The notes below the pieces were generated by a model. It was not told the origin of the DNA. It saw only the letters and a program-made list of their open reading frames with translations, and made no database searches. The position numbers were made by a program, and so were the translations under genes. Shown here piece after piece: positions 30,833 through 40,726 of a DNA stretch of 64,000 nucleotides (within the stretch, counting starts at the first letter, position 1; every line of letters starts with the position of its first letter). Location of the stretch: NCBI RefSeq assembly GCF_008802405.1, contig NZ_VZDO01000010.1, positions 124,001 to 188,000 on the forward strand, written 5' to 3'. The stretch is from Plantimonas leprariae (GTDB taxonomy: Bacteria; Pseudomonadota; Alphaproteobacteria; Rhizobiales; Rhizobiaceae).

Positions 30833-31816
30833 ATGAACAACGTCAAGACGGCTATGCTGATCGCGGCGATGACCGCGCTGTTCATGGGGCTCGGCTTTCT
30901 GGTCGGCGGTCCGCGCGGCATGCTGGTGGCCTTCGCCGTGGCGGCCGCGATGAACCTCTTCGGCTACTGGAACGCCGACAAGATGGTGCTCCGCATGCAT
31001 CATGCAGTGGAGGTCGACGTGCGAACCGCACCCGAATACTACCGCATCGTCGAAGGGCTGGCGGGACGCGCCGGCCTGCCGATGCCGCGCGTCTACGTCA
31101 TCCAGGAAGATCAGCCGAACGCCTTCGCGACCGGGCGCAATCCCGAGAACGCGGCGGTCGCGGCGACCACCGGCCTCCTCGAACGGATGACCGCGGAGGA
31201 GGTCGCCGGCGTGATGGCGCACGAGCTCGCCCACGTCCAGAACCGCGACACGCTGACGATGACCGTCACCGCGACGCTCGCCGGCGCGATCTCGATGCTC
31301 GGCAACTTCGCCTTCTTCTTCTCAGGCAACCGCGAGAACAATAACCCGCTCGGCGTGGTCGGCGTGCTGCTCGGCGTCATCGTCGCGCCGCTCGCCGCGG
31401 CGGTGGTGCAGATGGCGATCTCGCGCACCCGGGAATATTCGGCCGACCGACGCGGCGCGGAAATCTGCGGCAATCCGCGCTGGCTGGCCTCGGCGTTGGC
31501 GAAGCTGGCGCAGAGCGCGGGGCGCACGGTGAACTACGACGCCGAGAGGAATCCCGCGACGGCGCACATGTTCATCGTCAACCCGCTCAGCGGCCAGCGC
31601 ATGGACAACCTGTTCTCGACCCACCCCGACACGCAGAACCGCATCGACGCGCTCGTGGCGATGGGCGGCGAAGCCGATACGCGGCCCGTTCCCGCGGAAC
31701 GCTACGAGCGGTACGAAGCCGCTCCGGCGGATGCGGCGGGCGGTCCGTGGTCGCGCGGCCTCGACCGGCAGCGTGCCGCCGCTGACGAAGCGCCGCGCCG
31801 CGGTCCCTGGGGTTGA
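30833..31816 (+). CDS. htpX: Membrane zinc metalloprotease HtpX
   Basis: Inner-membrane M48 peptidase that degrades misfolded membrane proteins. The 327-residue protein has two N-terminal helices (residues 7-45), a conserved [11 protein letters not shown] segment, HELAH at 130-134, two further helices and [19 protein letters not shown] supplying the third zinc ligand. The 40-residue C-terminal tail is Pro/Arg-rich and outside the usual fold. Its TGA overlaps the TTG of rsmB. parS site 2 is 30 bases upstream, so ParB spreading could affect its expression. Confidence 0.95.
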   Translation: MNNVKTAMLIAAMTALFMGLGFLVGGPRGMLVAFAVAAAMNLFGYWNADKMVLRMHHAVEVDVRTAPEYYRIVEGLAGRAGLPMPRVYVIQEDQPNAFATGRNPENAAVAATTGLLERMTAEEVAGVMAHELAHVQNRDTLTMTVTATLAGAISMLGNFAFFFSGNRENNNPLGVVGVLLGVIVAPLAAAVVQMAISRTREYSADRRGAEICGNPRWLASALAKLAQSAGRTVNYDAERNPATAHMFIVNPLSGQRMDNLFSTHPDTQNRIDALVAMGGEADTRPVPAERYERYEAAPADAAGGPWSRGLDRQRAAADEAPRRGPWG

Positions 31817-33168
31817 GCGCCGCCGGGAAGTCGCCGCAGCGGTCGCCTGCCGTCGAGCGGCCGGGGCTCCTGTCCCGGCAGGTCGCGGCCAAGCTCCTCG
31901 CCGCGGTGGTGGACGGCCGCACCTCGCTCGACGGCCTGCTCGACCTGCGCGGCGGCCATCCCGGCTACCGGGCCCTCGAGCCCCGCGATCAGGGGTTGGT
32001 GCGGGCGATCCTGCTCGCATCCCTGCGCCATCGCGGCACGATCGAACGAGCGCTGGCCGGGCGGCTGGAGCGCCCGCTCCCCGGCAACGCCGCGGCCCTC
32101 AGACACCTCCTCCATGCCGCGGCGGCGCAGGTGCTGTTCCTCGACGTGCCGGATTCGGCCGCGGTCGATCTCGCCGTCGCGGCGGCCGAGGCCGATCCGC
32201 GCAACCGCCGCTTCAAGGGCCTCGTCAACGCGCTCCTCCGGCGGCTGTCGCGCGAGAAGGCGAAGATCGCCCCGAAGCCTTCGGAGAACCTGCCGCCCTG
32301 GCTGCGGGAGCGTCTCGCCGCCGCCTACGGCGCGGCCGCCGCGGACGCGATCGCGCGGGCGCATGGCGTTCCGCCGCCGCTCGACCTCACCGTGAAGTCC
32401 GACCCGGACGGCTGGGCGTCGCGTCTGGGCGGGACGAAGCTCGCGACCGGCACCGTACGTCTCGCCGCCCTCGACGGGCCGCTGCCGGAACTGCCCGGCT
32501 TCGCGGACGGCGAATGGTGGGTGCAGGATGCGGGCGCGGCCCTGCCGGCGCTGCTCTTCGGCGATCTGCGGAACAAGCGCGCCCTAGACCTTTGCGCCGC
32601 GCCGGGCGGCAAGACTGCGCAACTGGCGCTCGCCGGCGCACGCGTGACCGCGCTGGACGCGAGCGAGCGCCGCATGACGCGCCTGCGCGAGAACCTCGCG
32701 CGTCTCAGGCTCGACGTGGAAACGCTGGTCGCCGACGCCGCGAGCTACGCGCCGGCCGAGCCGTTCGATGCGGTGCTCCTCGACGCGCCCTGCTCCTCCA
32801 CCGGCACGATCCGCCGGCATCCGGACGTGCCCTACACCAAGGACGCGGCCGAGGTGGCGAAGCTCGCCGAGGTGCAGGCGCGGCTCCTCAAGGCCGCGAG
32901 CCGCATGGTGGCGCCGGGCGGCAGGCTCGTCTTCTCGAACTGCTCCGTCCTGCCGGAAGAGGGCGAGGCGGTGGCGGCGGAGTTTCTGCAGCGGCACCCG
33001 GAGTTCCGGCTCCAACCGATCGGCGATGGGGAAGTACCGGGGCTCGGCGGGGCGGTGAGCGCGGAAGGTTTCCTGCGCACCCTCCCCTCGATGCTGCCGA
33101 ACGAGGCCGACCCGCGCCTCGCCGGCCTCGACGGCTTCTTCGCCGCCCGCTTCGTCCGGCATTCCTGA
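31813..33168 (+). CDS. rsmB: 16S rRNA (cytosine(967)-C5)-methyltransferase RsmB
   Basis: SAM-dependent m5C methyltransferase with an N-terminal NusB-like RNA-binding domain. The 451-residue protein shows the SAM site [16 protein letters not shown] near residue 260, [17 protein letters not shown] with Cys near 327, and the nucleophile-type [12 protein letters not shown] near residue 377. The start is TTG 31813, overlapping the htpX stop (TTGA); the short MSAAGKSP lead precedes the RNA-binding domain. The htpX-rsmB-heparinase-purH order is known in rhizobia, here interrupted by a reductase gene and a repeat. Confidence 0.94.
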   Translation: MSAAGKSPQRSPAVERPGLLSRQVAAKLLAAVVDGRTSLDGLLDLRGGHPGYRALEPRDQGLVRAILLASLRHRGTIERALAGRLERPLPGNAAALRHLLHAAAAQVLFLDVPDSAAVDLAVAAAEADPRNRRFKGLVNALLRRLSREKAKIAPKPSENLPPWLRERLAAAYGAAAADAIARAHGVPPPLDLTVKSDPDGWASRLGGTKLATGTVRLAALDGPLPELPGFADGEWWVQDAGAALPALLFGDLRNKRALDLCAAPGGKTAQLALAGARVTALDASERRMTRLRENLARLRLDVETLVADAASYAPAEPFDAVLLDAPCSSTGTIRRHPDVPYTKDAAEVAKLAEVQARLLKAASRMVAPGGRLVFSNCSVLPEEGEAVAAEFLQRHPEFRLQPIGDGEVPGLGGAVSAEGFLRTLPSMLPNEADPRLAGLDGFFAARFVRHS

Positions 33169-33258
33169 ACGCCGCGTTCGCGAAGCGGGACTCGACGCGG
33201 GCGTCCCGCCGTCCCACCTGCCGCCGTCTCTGAGGACGATCAGGAACAGGAGGTTCCC

Positions 33259-33951
33259 ATGCGGATCGGCATCATCGGCGCCGGCAATATCGGCGGCGCT
33301 CTGGCGAAGCGCTTCGCGGCGCTGGGGCATGAAGTCTCTGTGGCGAATTCCCGTGGGCCGGAAACGCTGCAGGACCTGGCGCGGGAAAGCGGCGCGAAGG
33401 CGGTGACGGCGGCGGAAGCGGCGAAGGCGGGCGACGTGGTGGTCGTGACGATCCCGCTTCGCAAGGTCGAGGGCCTGGCGAAGCTCTTCGACGGCGTGCC
33501 GGACGGCGTCGTCGTGGTCGACACGAACAACTATTATCCGCGCCAGCGCGACGGGCGGATCGCCGACATCGAGGATGGCATTACCGAAAGCCGCTGGGTG
33601 GAAACGCAGCTCAAGCGCCCGGTGGTGAAGGCGTTCAACAACATCTACGCCCAGCACCTGCTGGAGAACGGCCAGCCCGCCGGAACGGCCGGGCGGATCG
33701 CCCTGCCGGTCGCGGGCGACGACCCCGCCGCCAAGCGCACCGTGATGGACCTCGTCGAGGCGATCGGCTTCGATCCGGTGGACGCCGGCACGATCGACGA
33801 GTCCTGGCGCCAGCAGCCGGCGACGCCGGTCTACACGCAGGACTTCGACCGGGCCGGAGTGGAGAAGGCCTTGAAGGACGCCTCGCCGGAGCGCAAACCC
33901 GAATGGCGCGGGACGGACGCCAGCCCCGGCACGTTCGAGAACCCGGCCTGA
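33259..33951 (+). CDS. NADPH-dependent F420 reductase-like / NADP-binding oxidoreductase
   Basis: A 230-residue protein with an N-terminal Rossmann dinucleotide site GIIGAGNIGGALAKRF at residues 4-19, NSRGPETL as the NADP phosphate-binding loop near residue 32, and VVVDTNNYYPRQRDG. It resembles NpdG/F420-dependent NADP reductases and ProC N-terminal domains, but the F420 route is unlikely to be assumed here; many such proteobacterial homologues have unknown substrates. AGGAGGTTCCC precedes the ATG. It appears inserted between rsmB and the heparinase gene that are adjacent in relatives, with REP-like repeats on its right side. Confidence 0.75.
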   Translation: MRIGIIGAGNIGGALAKRFAALGHEVSVANSRGPETLQDLARESGAKAVTAAEAAKAGDVVVVTIPLRKVEGLAKLFDGVPDGVVVVDTNNYYPRQRDGRIADIEDGITESRWVETQLKRPVVKAFNNIYAQHLLENGQPAGTAGRIALPVAGDDPAAKRTVMDLVEAIGFDPVDAGTIDESWRQQPATPVYTQDFDRAGVEKALKDASPERKPEWRGTDASPGTFENPA

Positions 33952-34042
33952 AGGTGGCTCCCGTTCAGGCCTGATACCGGCGAAAACGTCGTCGGTCTTA
34001 CACGAGCGCATCGCCCGCCACCATCGGCGGGCGAGCACCCTT

Positions 34043-34062
34043 CCTCTCCCGGCGGGGAGAGG
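34043..34062. repeat. REP-like inverted repeat A
   Basis: CCTCTCCC (34043-34050) and GGGAGAGG (34055-34062) with a four-base loop. One of at least four related hairpins in the window. Confidence 0.65.
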
Positions 34063-34196
34063 TGTCCGAAGGACGGGCGAGACGAGTGGCTCGCCCCGAA
34101 GGCCGGCGCGCAGCACCGGACAGATGAGGGCCTTGCGACGGTGGCAAGTCGCTGTCGGGCTCGGCCTTCGAGACAGGACCCCTCATCCCCTGCCGA

Positions 34197-34219
34197 CCTT
34201 CTCCCCGCAGGGGAGAAGG
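34197..34219. repeat. REP-like inverted repeat B
   Basis: CCTTCTCCCC (34197-34206) pairs perfectly with GGGGAGAAGG (34210-34219) across a three-base loop. The preceding CCCCTCATCCC belongs to the same family of dispersed elements. Confidence 0.7.
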
Positions 34220-34386
34220 CAGCTTCCCTGCCTTCGCCTTTTCTGCAACGGGGAGGGGTCGGACAGGCGGAAGGCACGCCGTCGACGCAGACCTTTCGCC
34301 TTCAACCTTCGTTTACCATGGCCGGTGCATGATCCTTCTCGAACCGTCCCGATCGGGGATGGGCGGCGAAGGAGCGGAGTACGGCT

Positions 34387-36126
34387 GTGGAGATGGTGGC
34401 GGCGGGCCTTGCCGAAAACCAGCGTCTCCTGGCGCTCGCCCTGTCCGAGGCCTCGCGGCGTCTTCGCCGCTCGCTGCGCCTCGCGCCGCTCGCCGGCCGG
34501 CATCTCGCGGCCGGCGCGCCGCAGGCGATCCTCGGGCCGCGCGAACCCTTGCGCGAGGGCGATCTCGCGGCGGCTCTCGACATCTATGCCGGCGCTTTCC
34601 GCTTCGAGAACCGCCTGATCGAGACCGGCGGCCTGTCGCCCTTCGCGCTGCCGATGCCCTCGCCGCGCTTCGCAGCGGCGCTGCACGGCTTCGGCTGGCT
34701 CCGCCACCTCGAGGCGGCCGGCGACGCGCTCGCCGGCGCGAACGCCCGCGCGCTCGTGTCCGACTGGATCGCGGATGCCGGCCACGCCGCGAGCCCGGTC
34801 GCGCAAGCGCCCGGCGTCGCGGCGCGGCGCGCGATCGGCTGGATCGGCGCCGCGAATTTCCTCCTGTGCGACGCCCCGCCGGCCTTCGCGAAACGGTTCG
34901 GCCGCAGCCTCGCCGGCCAGCTTCGCACGCTGAGGCAGGGCGCGCCCGACGCGCCGGACGGCCTGCCGCGCCTTCGCACCCGCATCGCGCTCGCCTACGG
35001 CGCGCTGGCGCTCGACATGGGCGGGACGGCGATCCGGCTCGCCGCCCGCAACCTCGGCGAGGAACTCGACCGGCAGGTCTTCGCCGACGGCGTCCACCTG
35101 TCGCGCGACCCGGCCGCGATCGTCGATGTTCTCGCCGATCTCCTGCCGCTGGCGAAGCTCTTCGACGCCGAGAACCACGCCGCGCCGAAGGGCCTCGTTA
35201 CCGCCCTCGACCGCATGCTGCCGATGCTGCGCTTCTTCCGGCACGGCGACGGAGCGCTCGCCTCGTTCAACGGCGCGGGCGCTGCCGATCCGCGCCTCGT
35301 GACGCGGCTGATGCGGCACGACGAAACGCTCGGCGAACCCTTGAGCTTCGCGCGCCAAGGCGGCTACGGACGGCTGTCGGCCGGCGGCACGGTGCTCGTC
35401 GCCGATATCGGCGCGCCGCCTGCGCCCGCTCTCGCCGGCGAGGCGCATGCCGGCACCCTGTCCTTCGAGTTCTCCGGCCGCGGCCAGCGCTTCGTGGTGA
35501 ACTGCGGCGTCTCCGGCGACGAGCGGTTGCGGCAGATGGCGCGCGCCACCGCCGCCCATTCCACCCTGACGCTCGCCGATGCTTCCTCCGCGCGGTTCGA
35601 GACGCCGGGGCCGATGCGCCGCTTCCTCGGCAGCCCGCTGGTCGCGGGGCCGGCGGTCGTGCCGGCGACGATCGAGGGCGAGGCCGGCGGCACGCGGATC
35701 GTCGCCTCGCACGACGGCTACGAAGCGCGCTTCGGCATCCGGCACGAGCGCACGCTGTTCCTCGCCCGCGACGGCGCTTCGATCGAGGGCGTCGACCGCC
35801 TGTCGGGCTCGCCGAAGGGGTTCGGGCGCGTGCGGCCCACCGCCGCGATCCGTTTCCATCTCCATCCCGACGTCGCGGCGACGCGCGAGGGCGAGGACAT
35901 CGCGCTTCTCGGCGCCACCGGCGAATGCTGGCTGTTCCGCGCCGACCGCACCGCGCAGATCGAGGACAGCCTGTTTCTCGCCGACGCGGCCGGGCCGCGC
36001 CGCAGCCACCAGATCGTCGTGGAGTTCGACTTGGCGCACGCACGCGCAGTCGCCTGGAGCTTCCGGCGCCGGCGCGGCGCCTGCCCGACTGCGGACGCAC
36101 TTTCCCGGCATGCTGGAGGGCGATGA
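34387..36126 (+). CDS. Heparinase II/III family protein
   Basis: A 579-residue protein with an N-terminal (alpha/alpha) toroid (about residues 40-300) and a C-terminal beta-sandwich (about 330-560), the layout of heparinase II/III lyases. The beta-sandwich start is seen at FSFARQGGYGRLSAGGTVLVADIGAPP, with HAGTLSFEFS, followed by VVNCGVSGDERLRQMARATAAHSTLTL, including conserved His/Tyr-region residues. No signal peptide, so it may be cytosolic or the start may be wrong; I use GTG 34387, 13 bases after AAGGAG, with ATG 34393 possible. It is the conserved neighbour of purH and overlaps the small lipoprotein gene by four bases. Substrate unknown. Confidence 0.82.
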   Translation: MEMVAAGLAENQRLLALALSEASRRLRRSLRLAPLAGRHLAAGAPQAILGPREPLREGDLAAALDIYAGAFRFENRLIETGGLSPFALPMPSPRFAAALHGFGWLRHLEAAGDALAGANARALVSDWIADAGHAASPVAQAPGVAARRAIGWIGAANFLLCDAPPAFAKRFGRSLAGQLRTLRQGAPDAPDGLPRLRTRIALAYGALALDMGGTAIRLAARNLGEELDRQVFADGVHLSRDPAAIVDVLADLLPLAKLFDAENHAAPKGLVTALDRMLPMLRFFRHGDGALASFNGAGAADPRLVTRLMRHDETLGEPLSFARQGGYGRLSAGGTVLVADIGAPPAPALAGEAHAGTLSFEFSGRGQRFVVNCGVSGDERLRQMARATAAHSTLTLADASSARFETPGPMRRFLGSPLVAGPAVVPATIEGEAGGTRIVASHDGYEARFGIRHERTLFLARDGASIEGVDRLSGSPKGFGRVRPTAAIRFHLHPDVAATREGEDIALLGATGECWLFRADRTAQIEDSLFLADAAGPRRSHQIVVEFDLAHARAVAWSFRRRRGACPTADALSRHAGGR

Positions 36127-36308
36127 GCCCCCGCACCCCTCTGCTCGCCGCCCTTCTCGTCCTTGCCGGCTGCGCCGGGATGAACGAGGCCGTCACCGTC
36201 GTGCCGAACACGATGGACGATCTCGCCGCGAAGACCGAAGGCTTCCGCCGCGGCCGGGAGCCGGCGCCGGGCGGCCCGCGTGTGGAGCCGCCGAAGCTTG
36301 GATTGTGA
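36123..36308 (+). CDS. Small lipoprotein
   Basis: A 61-residue protein with a textbook lipoprotein signal: hydrophobic residues 7-15 then LAGC with Cys17. The mature part is short, hydrophilic and Pro/Arg-rich, ending RVEPPKLGL. It starts at ATG 36123, overlapping the heparinase-like stop (ATGA), so the two are translationally linked. No family is recognised; it might anchor or partner its neighbour. purH starts 58 bases later. Confidence 0.72.
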   Translation: MSPRTPLLAALLVLAGCAGMNEAVTVVPNTMDDLAAKTEGFRRGREPAPGGPRVEPPKLGL

Positions 36309-36366
36309 GGGCGGCCGTCCTCGTCTAAGGAGCCCGGATCGCAAGCCGAATCCGAGGATGTGACCT

Positions 36367-38037
36367 ATGGCCGTCGCCGCGAACGAGGCCCCCGTACCGG
36401 ACCGCGTCACCGCGCGCCGCGCGCTCCTCTCCGTGTTCGACAAGACCGGCCTCGTCGACTTCGCCAGGGGCCTCGCGGACCTCGGCATCGAGCTCGTCTC
36501 GACCGGCGGCACGAAGCGGGCGCTCGCCGAAGCCGGCCTTCGCGTCGCGGACGTCTCCGATCTCACCGGCTTTCCCGAGATCATGGACGGACGGGTGAAG
36601 ACGCTGCATCCGCTCATCCACGGCGGCCTTCTCGGCGTGCGCGACGATCCGGCGCACGCGGCGGCGATGGAGGCGCACGGCATCCGGCCGATCGACATCC
36701 TCGTCGTCAGCCTCTACCCTTTCGCCGAGGTGCGGGCGTCCGGCGCACCTTTCGGCAGCGTCCTCGAGAACATCGACATCGGCGGCCCGGCGATGATCCG
36801 TGCGGCGGCGAAGAACCACAGCTATCTCGCGGTCGCGACCGACCCGGCGGACTACGCCGAGATCCTCGAAGCCCTCCGCGCGAACGGCGGCGCGGCCGAG
36901 ACCGGCCTCGCGCTCCGTCGCCGGCTTGGCGCGCGGGCCTTCGCGGCGACCGCCGCCTACGACGCGGGCGTCGCCGAATGGCTGGGCACCGAGGCCGGCG
37001 AAACCTCCGCCCGCCAGGCAAGCTTTGCCGGCAAACTGGTGGAGCGGCTGCGGTACGGCGAGAACCCGCACCAGGACGCCGCCTTCTTTGCGACCGGCGA
37101 GAAGCGCCCCGGCGTCGCGACGGCGCGGCAGGTGCAGGGCAAAGCGCTCTCCTACAACAACATCAACGACACCGACGCCGCTTTCGAGTGCGTCGCCGAG
37201 TTCGACCCGAACCGGACCGCGGCGGTGGCGATCATCAAGCACGCCAACCCCTGTGGCGTGGCGGAAGGGACGGACCTCCTCGATGCTTACGCCAAGGCGC
37301 TCGCCTGCGACCCGGTCTCGGCCTTCGGCGGCATCGTCGCGGTGAACCGTGTGCTCGATGCGGCCGCGGCGCGGGCGATCGTCGAGGTCTTCACCGAGGT
37401 CATCGTCGCGCCGGGCGCGGATGACGAGGCAATGGAGATCGTCAAGGCGAAGAAGAACCTACGCCTCCTCCTCACCGGCGGCCTGCCGGACCCGCGCGCG
37501 CTGGGCGCGACGGTGCGCTCGGTCGCGGGCGGCCTCCTCGTGCAGGGGCGCGACAACGGCGTCGTCGACGACCTCGACCTCAAGGTCGTGACGAAGCGCG
37601 AGCCGACGGCGGCGGAGATGAGCGACCTGAAATTCGCCTTCCGCGTCGCCAAGCACGTGAAATCGAACGCCATCGTCTACGCGAAGGACCGCGCGACGGT
37701 CGGGATCGGGGCCGGGCAGATGAGCCGCGTCGACTCGGCGCGGATCGCGGCGCGGAAGGCCGAGGACGCGGCGCGGGCCCTCGTCGCGGAAGCGCAAGGG
37801 CGCGAGATGGCGGCCGGGCAAGGCGCGGCCGGCGAGATCCGGCCGCTGACGGTCGGCTCGGTGGTCGCCTCCGACGCCTTCTTCCCCTTCGCCGACGGCC
37901 TTCTCTCGGCGGTCGAGGCCGGCGCGACGGCGGTGATCCAGCCGGGCGGCTCGATGCGCGACACGGAAGTGATCGCCGCGGCCGACGCGCATGGCATCGC
38001 CATGGTGCTGACCGGCATGCGGCATTTCCGGCACTGA
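36367..38037 (+). CDS. purH: Bifunctional AICAR formyltransferase / IMP cyclohydrolase
   Basis: PurH performs the last two steps of purine synthesis: formylation of AICAR, then closure to IMP. The 556-residue protein has an N-terminal MGS-like cyclohydrolase domain ([27 protein letters not shown], then [15 protein letters not shown]) and a C-terminal transformylase with [26 protein letters not shown] containing the catalytic Lys-His pair, [27 protein letters not shown] and [11 protein letters not shown]. It follows the lipoprotein gene; order heparinase-purH is conserved. Confidence 0.98.
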   Translation: MAVAANEAPVPDRVTARRALLSVFDKTGLVDFARGLADLGIELVSTGGTKRALAEAGLRVADVSDLTGFPEIMDGRVKTLHPLIHGGLLGVRDDPAHAAAMEAHGIRPIDILVVSLYPFAEVRASGAPFGSVLENIDIGGPAMIRAAAKNHSYLAVATDPADYAEILEALRANGGAAETGLALRRRLGARAFAATAAYDAGVAEWLGTEAGETSARQASFAGKLVERLRYGENPHQDAAFFATGEKRPGVATARQVQGKALSYNNINDTDAAFECVAEFDPNRTAAVAIIKHANPCGVAEGTDLLDAYAKALACDPVSAFGGIVAVNRVLDAAAARAIVEVFTEVIVAPGADDEAMEIVKAKKNLRLLLTGGLPDPRALGATVRSVAGGLLVQGRDNGVVDDLDLKVVTKREPTAAEMSDLKFAFRVAKHVKSNAIVYAKDRATVGIGAGQMSRVDSARIAARKAEDAARALVAEAQGREMAAGQGAAGEIRPLTVGSVVASDAFFPFADGLLSAVEAGATAVIQPGGSMRDTEVIAAADAHGIAMVLTGMRHFRH

Positions 38038-38087
38038 GCCACAGTCCGCCCGTGCCGGACGGGCGTCGATCTCAAGGGAGAATGGAC

Positions 38088-38255
38088 ATGGCCAAGGGTC
38101 AGATGCGCCCGAACAAGGAAGTGCGCAAACCGAAGAAGGACAAGAAGGCCGCCGCGGCCGCGAGCGCCGCCTCGCCCGCCGCCGCCTCCGGCTCGAAGTT
38201 CGCGACGCCGCAGCCGGAACTGGTGGTGAAGAAGAAAAAGGACCGCCCCGCCTGA
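38088..38255 (+). CDS. Small lysine-rich protein ([11 protein letters not shown] family)
   Basis: A 55-residue, very basic protein: residues 1-23 are rich in Lys ([20 protein letters not shown]), then an Ala/Ser stretch, then a KKKKDRPA tail. Similar short proteins with this N-terminus occur in rhizobia and lack an assigned function; nucleic-acid contact is plausible from charge. AAGGGAGAATGGAC precedes the ATG at 38088, though ATG 38082 is possible. A stem with the stop codon as its loop follows (38245-38263). Confidence 0.72.
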   Translation: MAKGQMRPNKEVRKPKKDKKAAAAASAASPAAASGSKFATPQPELVVKKKKDRPA

Positions 38256-38263
38256 GGCGGGGC
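38231..38263 (-). terminator. Possible minus-strand intrinsic terminator after araC-type gene
   Basis: GCCCCGCC (38245-38252) and GGCGGGGC (38256-38263) form an eight-bp stem whose three-base loop is the TGA stop of the small plus-strand gene. On the minus strand, GGTCC then TTTTTCTTCTT follows, so it could terminate the AraC-family transcript. The five-base gap before the T run is longer than usual. Confidence 0.4.
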
Positions 38264-38279
38264 AAGCCCGGCGCGGCGC

Positions 38280-39203
38280 TCAGGTCCCGCTCGGGATCGC
38301 CGCGCCGGTGGGGAGGCGCATGCGGCGGCGGTATTCGGCCGGCGTCGTGCCGAAATGCGCCCGGAACGAGCGGTGGAACTGGCTGACCGAGCCGAAGCCG
38401 GTCTCGAAGGCCAGCGCCGCGAGGTCCTTCTTGGTCGAGACGAGGAGGCTCTGCGCCGCCATCAGGCGGTGGCGCAGGATATAGCTGCCGACCGTCAGCC
38501 CGAGCGCGTTCCGGAAGCGCGTCATCGCGTAGTTCGGATGCAGCTTCGCCGCCTTCGCGACGTCGGCGACCGAGATCGCCCGGTGGCCGTTCTCGGCGAT
38601 GAAGCGCGCCATCTCGATCACCGTTTCCGGCATCACGCCTTCCGCCATCCGGCCCGCCGGATGCTGGCCGGCGAGGAGGTCGCGCCAGCCGGTGACGTCG
38701 AGCCGCCGCAGGATCAGCAACACCTCCGCGACGAGGAGCTCGGCGACGCGCGCGTCGTCGGGCAGGCCCTTCGCGTCCTCCACCAGCCGCTGGAAGCGCG
38801 CCGCGTCGAACTGCGCGGGGTCGGCGCCGACGAGCATGCCGCCGGCGAGCACCCCGGAGCGGAAGGGCTCCGTCAGCTTGGCGTTCAGGAACATCTCGAG
38901 CGGCAGGTAGATGCAGACGTAGCGCGCGCCGGGCGAGACCCGGACCGTCCGGTGCGCGATCGCGCCCCAGAACAGCGCGAGGTCGCCGATGGCCAGCGTC
39001 GCCTCGCGCCCGCCGTGGAGATAGGTCATCTCGCCTTCGAGCAGGTAGTTCAGCTCGACTTGGCTGTGGGTGTGCGAGGCCGGCATGGCGCAGACCGTCT
39101 GCGAGGTCGAGACGATGAAGTCGTTGCCGGGCACGAAGAAGCTTTCGAGCGGCAGCAGCGGCGCGTTCATGGTGTCAGCAGCCGGTTCGCTCGCCGTCGA
39201 CAC
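38280..39203 (-). CDS. AraC-family transcriptional regulator
   Basis: A 307-residue regulator: N-terminal cupin sugar-sensing domain (HTHSQVELNYLLEGEMTYLHGG with His-type ligands around residue 46) and C-terminal double helix-turn-helix (VADVAKAAKLHPNYAMTRFRNALGLTVGSYILRHRL, then LAALAFETGFGSVSQFHRSFRAHFGTTPAEYRR). The domain layout is like MelR/galactoside regulators. It is divergent from the ABC binding-protein gene and likely controls the following transport and GH42 genes, sensing a galactoside or a breakdown product; the ligand is inferred. The N-terminal 10 residues may not be translated (Met12 alternative). Confidence 0.88.
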   Translation of the reverse strand: MSTASEPAADTMNAPLLPLESFFVPGNDFIVSTSQTVCAMPASHTHSQVELNYLLEGEMTYLHGGREATLAIGDLALFWGAIAHRTVRVSPGARYVCIYLPLEMFLNAKLTEPFRSGVLAGGMLVGADPAQFDAARFQRLVEDAKGLPDDARVAELLVAEVLLILRRLDVTGWRDLLAGQHPAGRMAEGVMPETVIEMARFIAENGHRAISVADVAKAAKLHPNYAMTRFRNALGLTVGSYILRHRLMAAQSLLVSTKKDLAALAFETGFGSVSQFHRSFRAHFGTTPAEYRRRMRLPTGAAIPSGT

Positions 39204-39257
39204 GGATCGACCTCTTCCTTTGCCGGCCTACGATGGCCGGCTTCGACCTTAGGATCT

Positions 39258-39271
39258 GCGATATCTATCGC
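39258..39271. promoter_or_regulatory. Operator-like inverted repeat between araC-type gene and ABC operon
   Basis: GCGATA-TC-TATCGC is a perfect inverted repeat in the 174-base space between the divergent regulator and binding-protein genes. The position suits dual control. AraC proteins more often bind direct repeats, so a different regulator is possible. Confidence 0.35.
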
Positions 39272-39324
39272 GCGGCTCGCGACGACAGGCAAGGCGCGCA
39301 GGCTACTATCGGATGCATCGACGA

Positions 39325-39349
39325 CCCCGGCGGGAGGAACGCGCCGGGG
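39325..39349 (+). promoter_or_regulatory. 5' leader hairpin with AGGA in loop
   Basis: CCCCGGCG (39325-39332) pairs with CGCCGGGG (39342-39349); the loop carries GGAGGAACG. It lies about 30 bases before the binding-protein start, whose own site AGGAGG follows. It might tune translation. Confidence 0.3.
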
Positions 39350-39377
39350 CGTGACGAAGCAACGGGAGGAGAACGAT

Positions 39378-40682
39378 ATGGAGCGATCGAGACTGCACCG
39401 CCTCCGGCGATCGGCCCTCGCCGGCGCGGCGCTGGCAGGTCTGGCGCTTGCCGCCACCGGCCCGGCCGCCGCGCAGGACGTCTCCGGCGAGATCACGGTC
39501 TGGAGCTGGAACGTCGCGGCGAACGCGCTGAAGGCCGTGGTGCCGGACTTCAACAAGAAGTATCCGAACGTCAAGGTGACGGTCGAGGACCTCGGCAACC
39601 AGCCGGTCTACGACCGCGGGCTCGCGGCCTGCGCGGCCGGCGGCTCCGGTATGCCGGACGTCTACACCGTGGAGAACCACGAGTCGGAGGTGTTCTGGGC
39701 GCGCTTCCCGGACTGCTTCCGCGACGTGAAGACGATGAGCGCGGGCGAGCCGGCGCTTCTGTCGAAGTATCCAGCCTTCAAGTTGACCGACCTCACCGTC
39801 GGCGACAAGGTCTACGCCGTGCCGTGGGACTCCGGCCCGGCCGCGGTGTTCTACCGGCGCGACATGTACGAGAAGGCCGGCGTCGACCCGGTGACGATCG
39901 AGACCTGGGACGACTTCATCGAGGCCGGCAAGAAGGTGGTCGCGGCGAACGAGGGCGTGAAGTTCGCCTCCACCAACGCCGATTCGAGCTGGTTCCGCAT
40001 GCTCGCCAACGAGAACGGCTGCGCCTATTTCGACGAGACGGGCGAGAACGTCACGATCAACCAGCCGGGCTGCGTCGCGGCGCTGGAGGTGATCGGCAAG
40101 GCCGCCAAGGCCGGGCTGTACCAGACCGCCGACTGGGGCGAGACCCTGCAGGCGATCAACGGCAACAAGCTGGCGAGCGCCGTCTACGGCGGCTGGTACG
40201 AAGGTTCGATCCGCGCTTCCGCGCCGGACCAGGAGGGCAAATGGGGCGTCTACCCGATCCCCGCCTTCGAGAAGGGCGGCAACCGCGCCGCCAATATCGG
40301 CGGCTCGTCGCTGGCGGTCCCGACCGCCTCGAAGAACCCGGAAGCCGCGCTCGCCTTCATCAACTTCGCGCTCGGCACCTCGGAGGGCCAGGTGGCGCAG
40401 CTGAAGGCGAGCGGCCTCGTGCCGACGCTGCCGGACGCCGTGAACGACCCGTTCGTGAAGTCGCCGCAGCCCTATTGGGGCGGGCAGCCGGTGTGGGAGA
40501 CGATCATCGGCACCCTGCCGGACATCAAGCCGGCGCGCGGCACGCAGTACTTCGCCGAAGCCGACAACGTCTTCCTCAACGCCTACAACGCCTTTCTCGC
40601 CAATGGCGGCGATGCGAAGGAGGTGCTCGACGGCGCGGCGGACGAGATCTCCGGCGCGACCGGCCTGCCGGTGAAGGAGTAG
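39378..40682 (+). CDS. Sugar ABC transporter substrate-binding protein
   Basis: A 434-residue periplasmic protein with a Sec signal (hydrophobic about 12-30, cleavage near AAA-QD, residue 33) and the CUT1/family-1 SBP fold: EITVWSWNVAANALKAVVPDFNKKYP, then VYTVENHESEVFWARFPDCFRDV, YAVPWDSGPAAVFYRRDMYEKAG, and AANIGGSSLAVPTASKNPEAALAF near residue 310. The ribosome site AGGAGG is good. It heads SBP-permease-permease-oxidoreductase-GH42 and likely captures a galactose-containing oligosaccharide. Confidence 0.9.
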   Translation: MERSRLHRLRRSALAGAALAGLALAATGPAAAQDVSGEITVWSWNVAANALKAVVPDFNKKYPNVKVTVEDLGNQPVYDRGLAACAAGGSGMPDVYTVENHESEVFWARFPDCFRDVKTMSAGEPALLSKYPAFKLTDLTVGDKVYAVPWDSGPAAVFYRRDMYEKAGVDPVTIETWDDFIEAGKKVVAANEGVKFASTNADSSWFRMLANENGCAYFDETGENVTINQPGCVAALEVIGKAAKAGLYQTADWGETLQAINGNKLASAVYGGWYEGSIRASAPDQEGKWGVYPIPAFEKGGNRAANIGGSSLAVPTASKNPEAALAFINFALGTSEGQVAQLKASGLVPTLPDAVNDPFVKSPQPYWGGQPVWETIIGTLPDIKPARGTQYFAEADNVFLNAYNAFLANGGDAKEVLDGAADEISGATGLPVKE

Positions 40683-40726
40683 GGCGAAGGGGCGATCAGA
40701 GATCGCCGCGCCGCTGCCGTGGCGTT

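Larger units (their letters stand above)
33952..34386. other. Intergenic region with REP-like inverted repeats
   Basis: A 435-base stretch without a supported gene. It contains two inverted repeats of the palindromic type scattered in rhizobial genomes (34043-34062 and 34197-34219), each with CTCTCCC/GGGAGAG arms, joined by G/C-rich filler. A similar module occurs at 40.73-40.86 kb. Otherwise nothing is seen apart from a likely promoter zone for the next gene around 34320-34380. Confidence 0.6.

Noticed and set aside
38047-38065. CGCCCGT/ACGGGCG hairpin after purH
   Set aside because: Seven-bp stem with no T tract and only 20 bases before the next start; recorded but not called.
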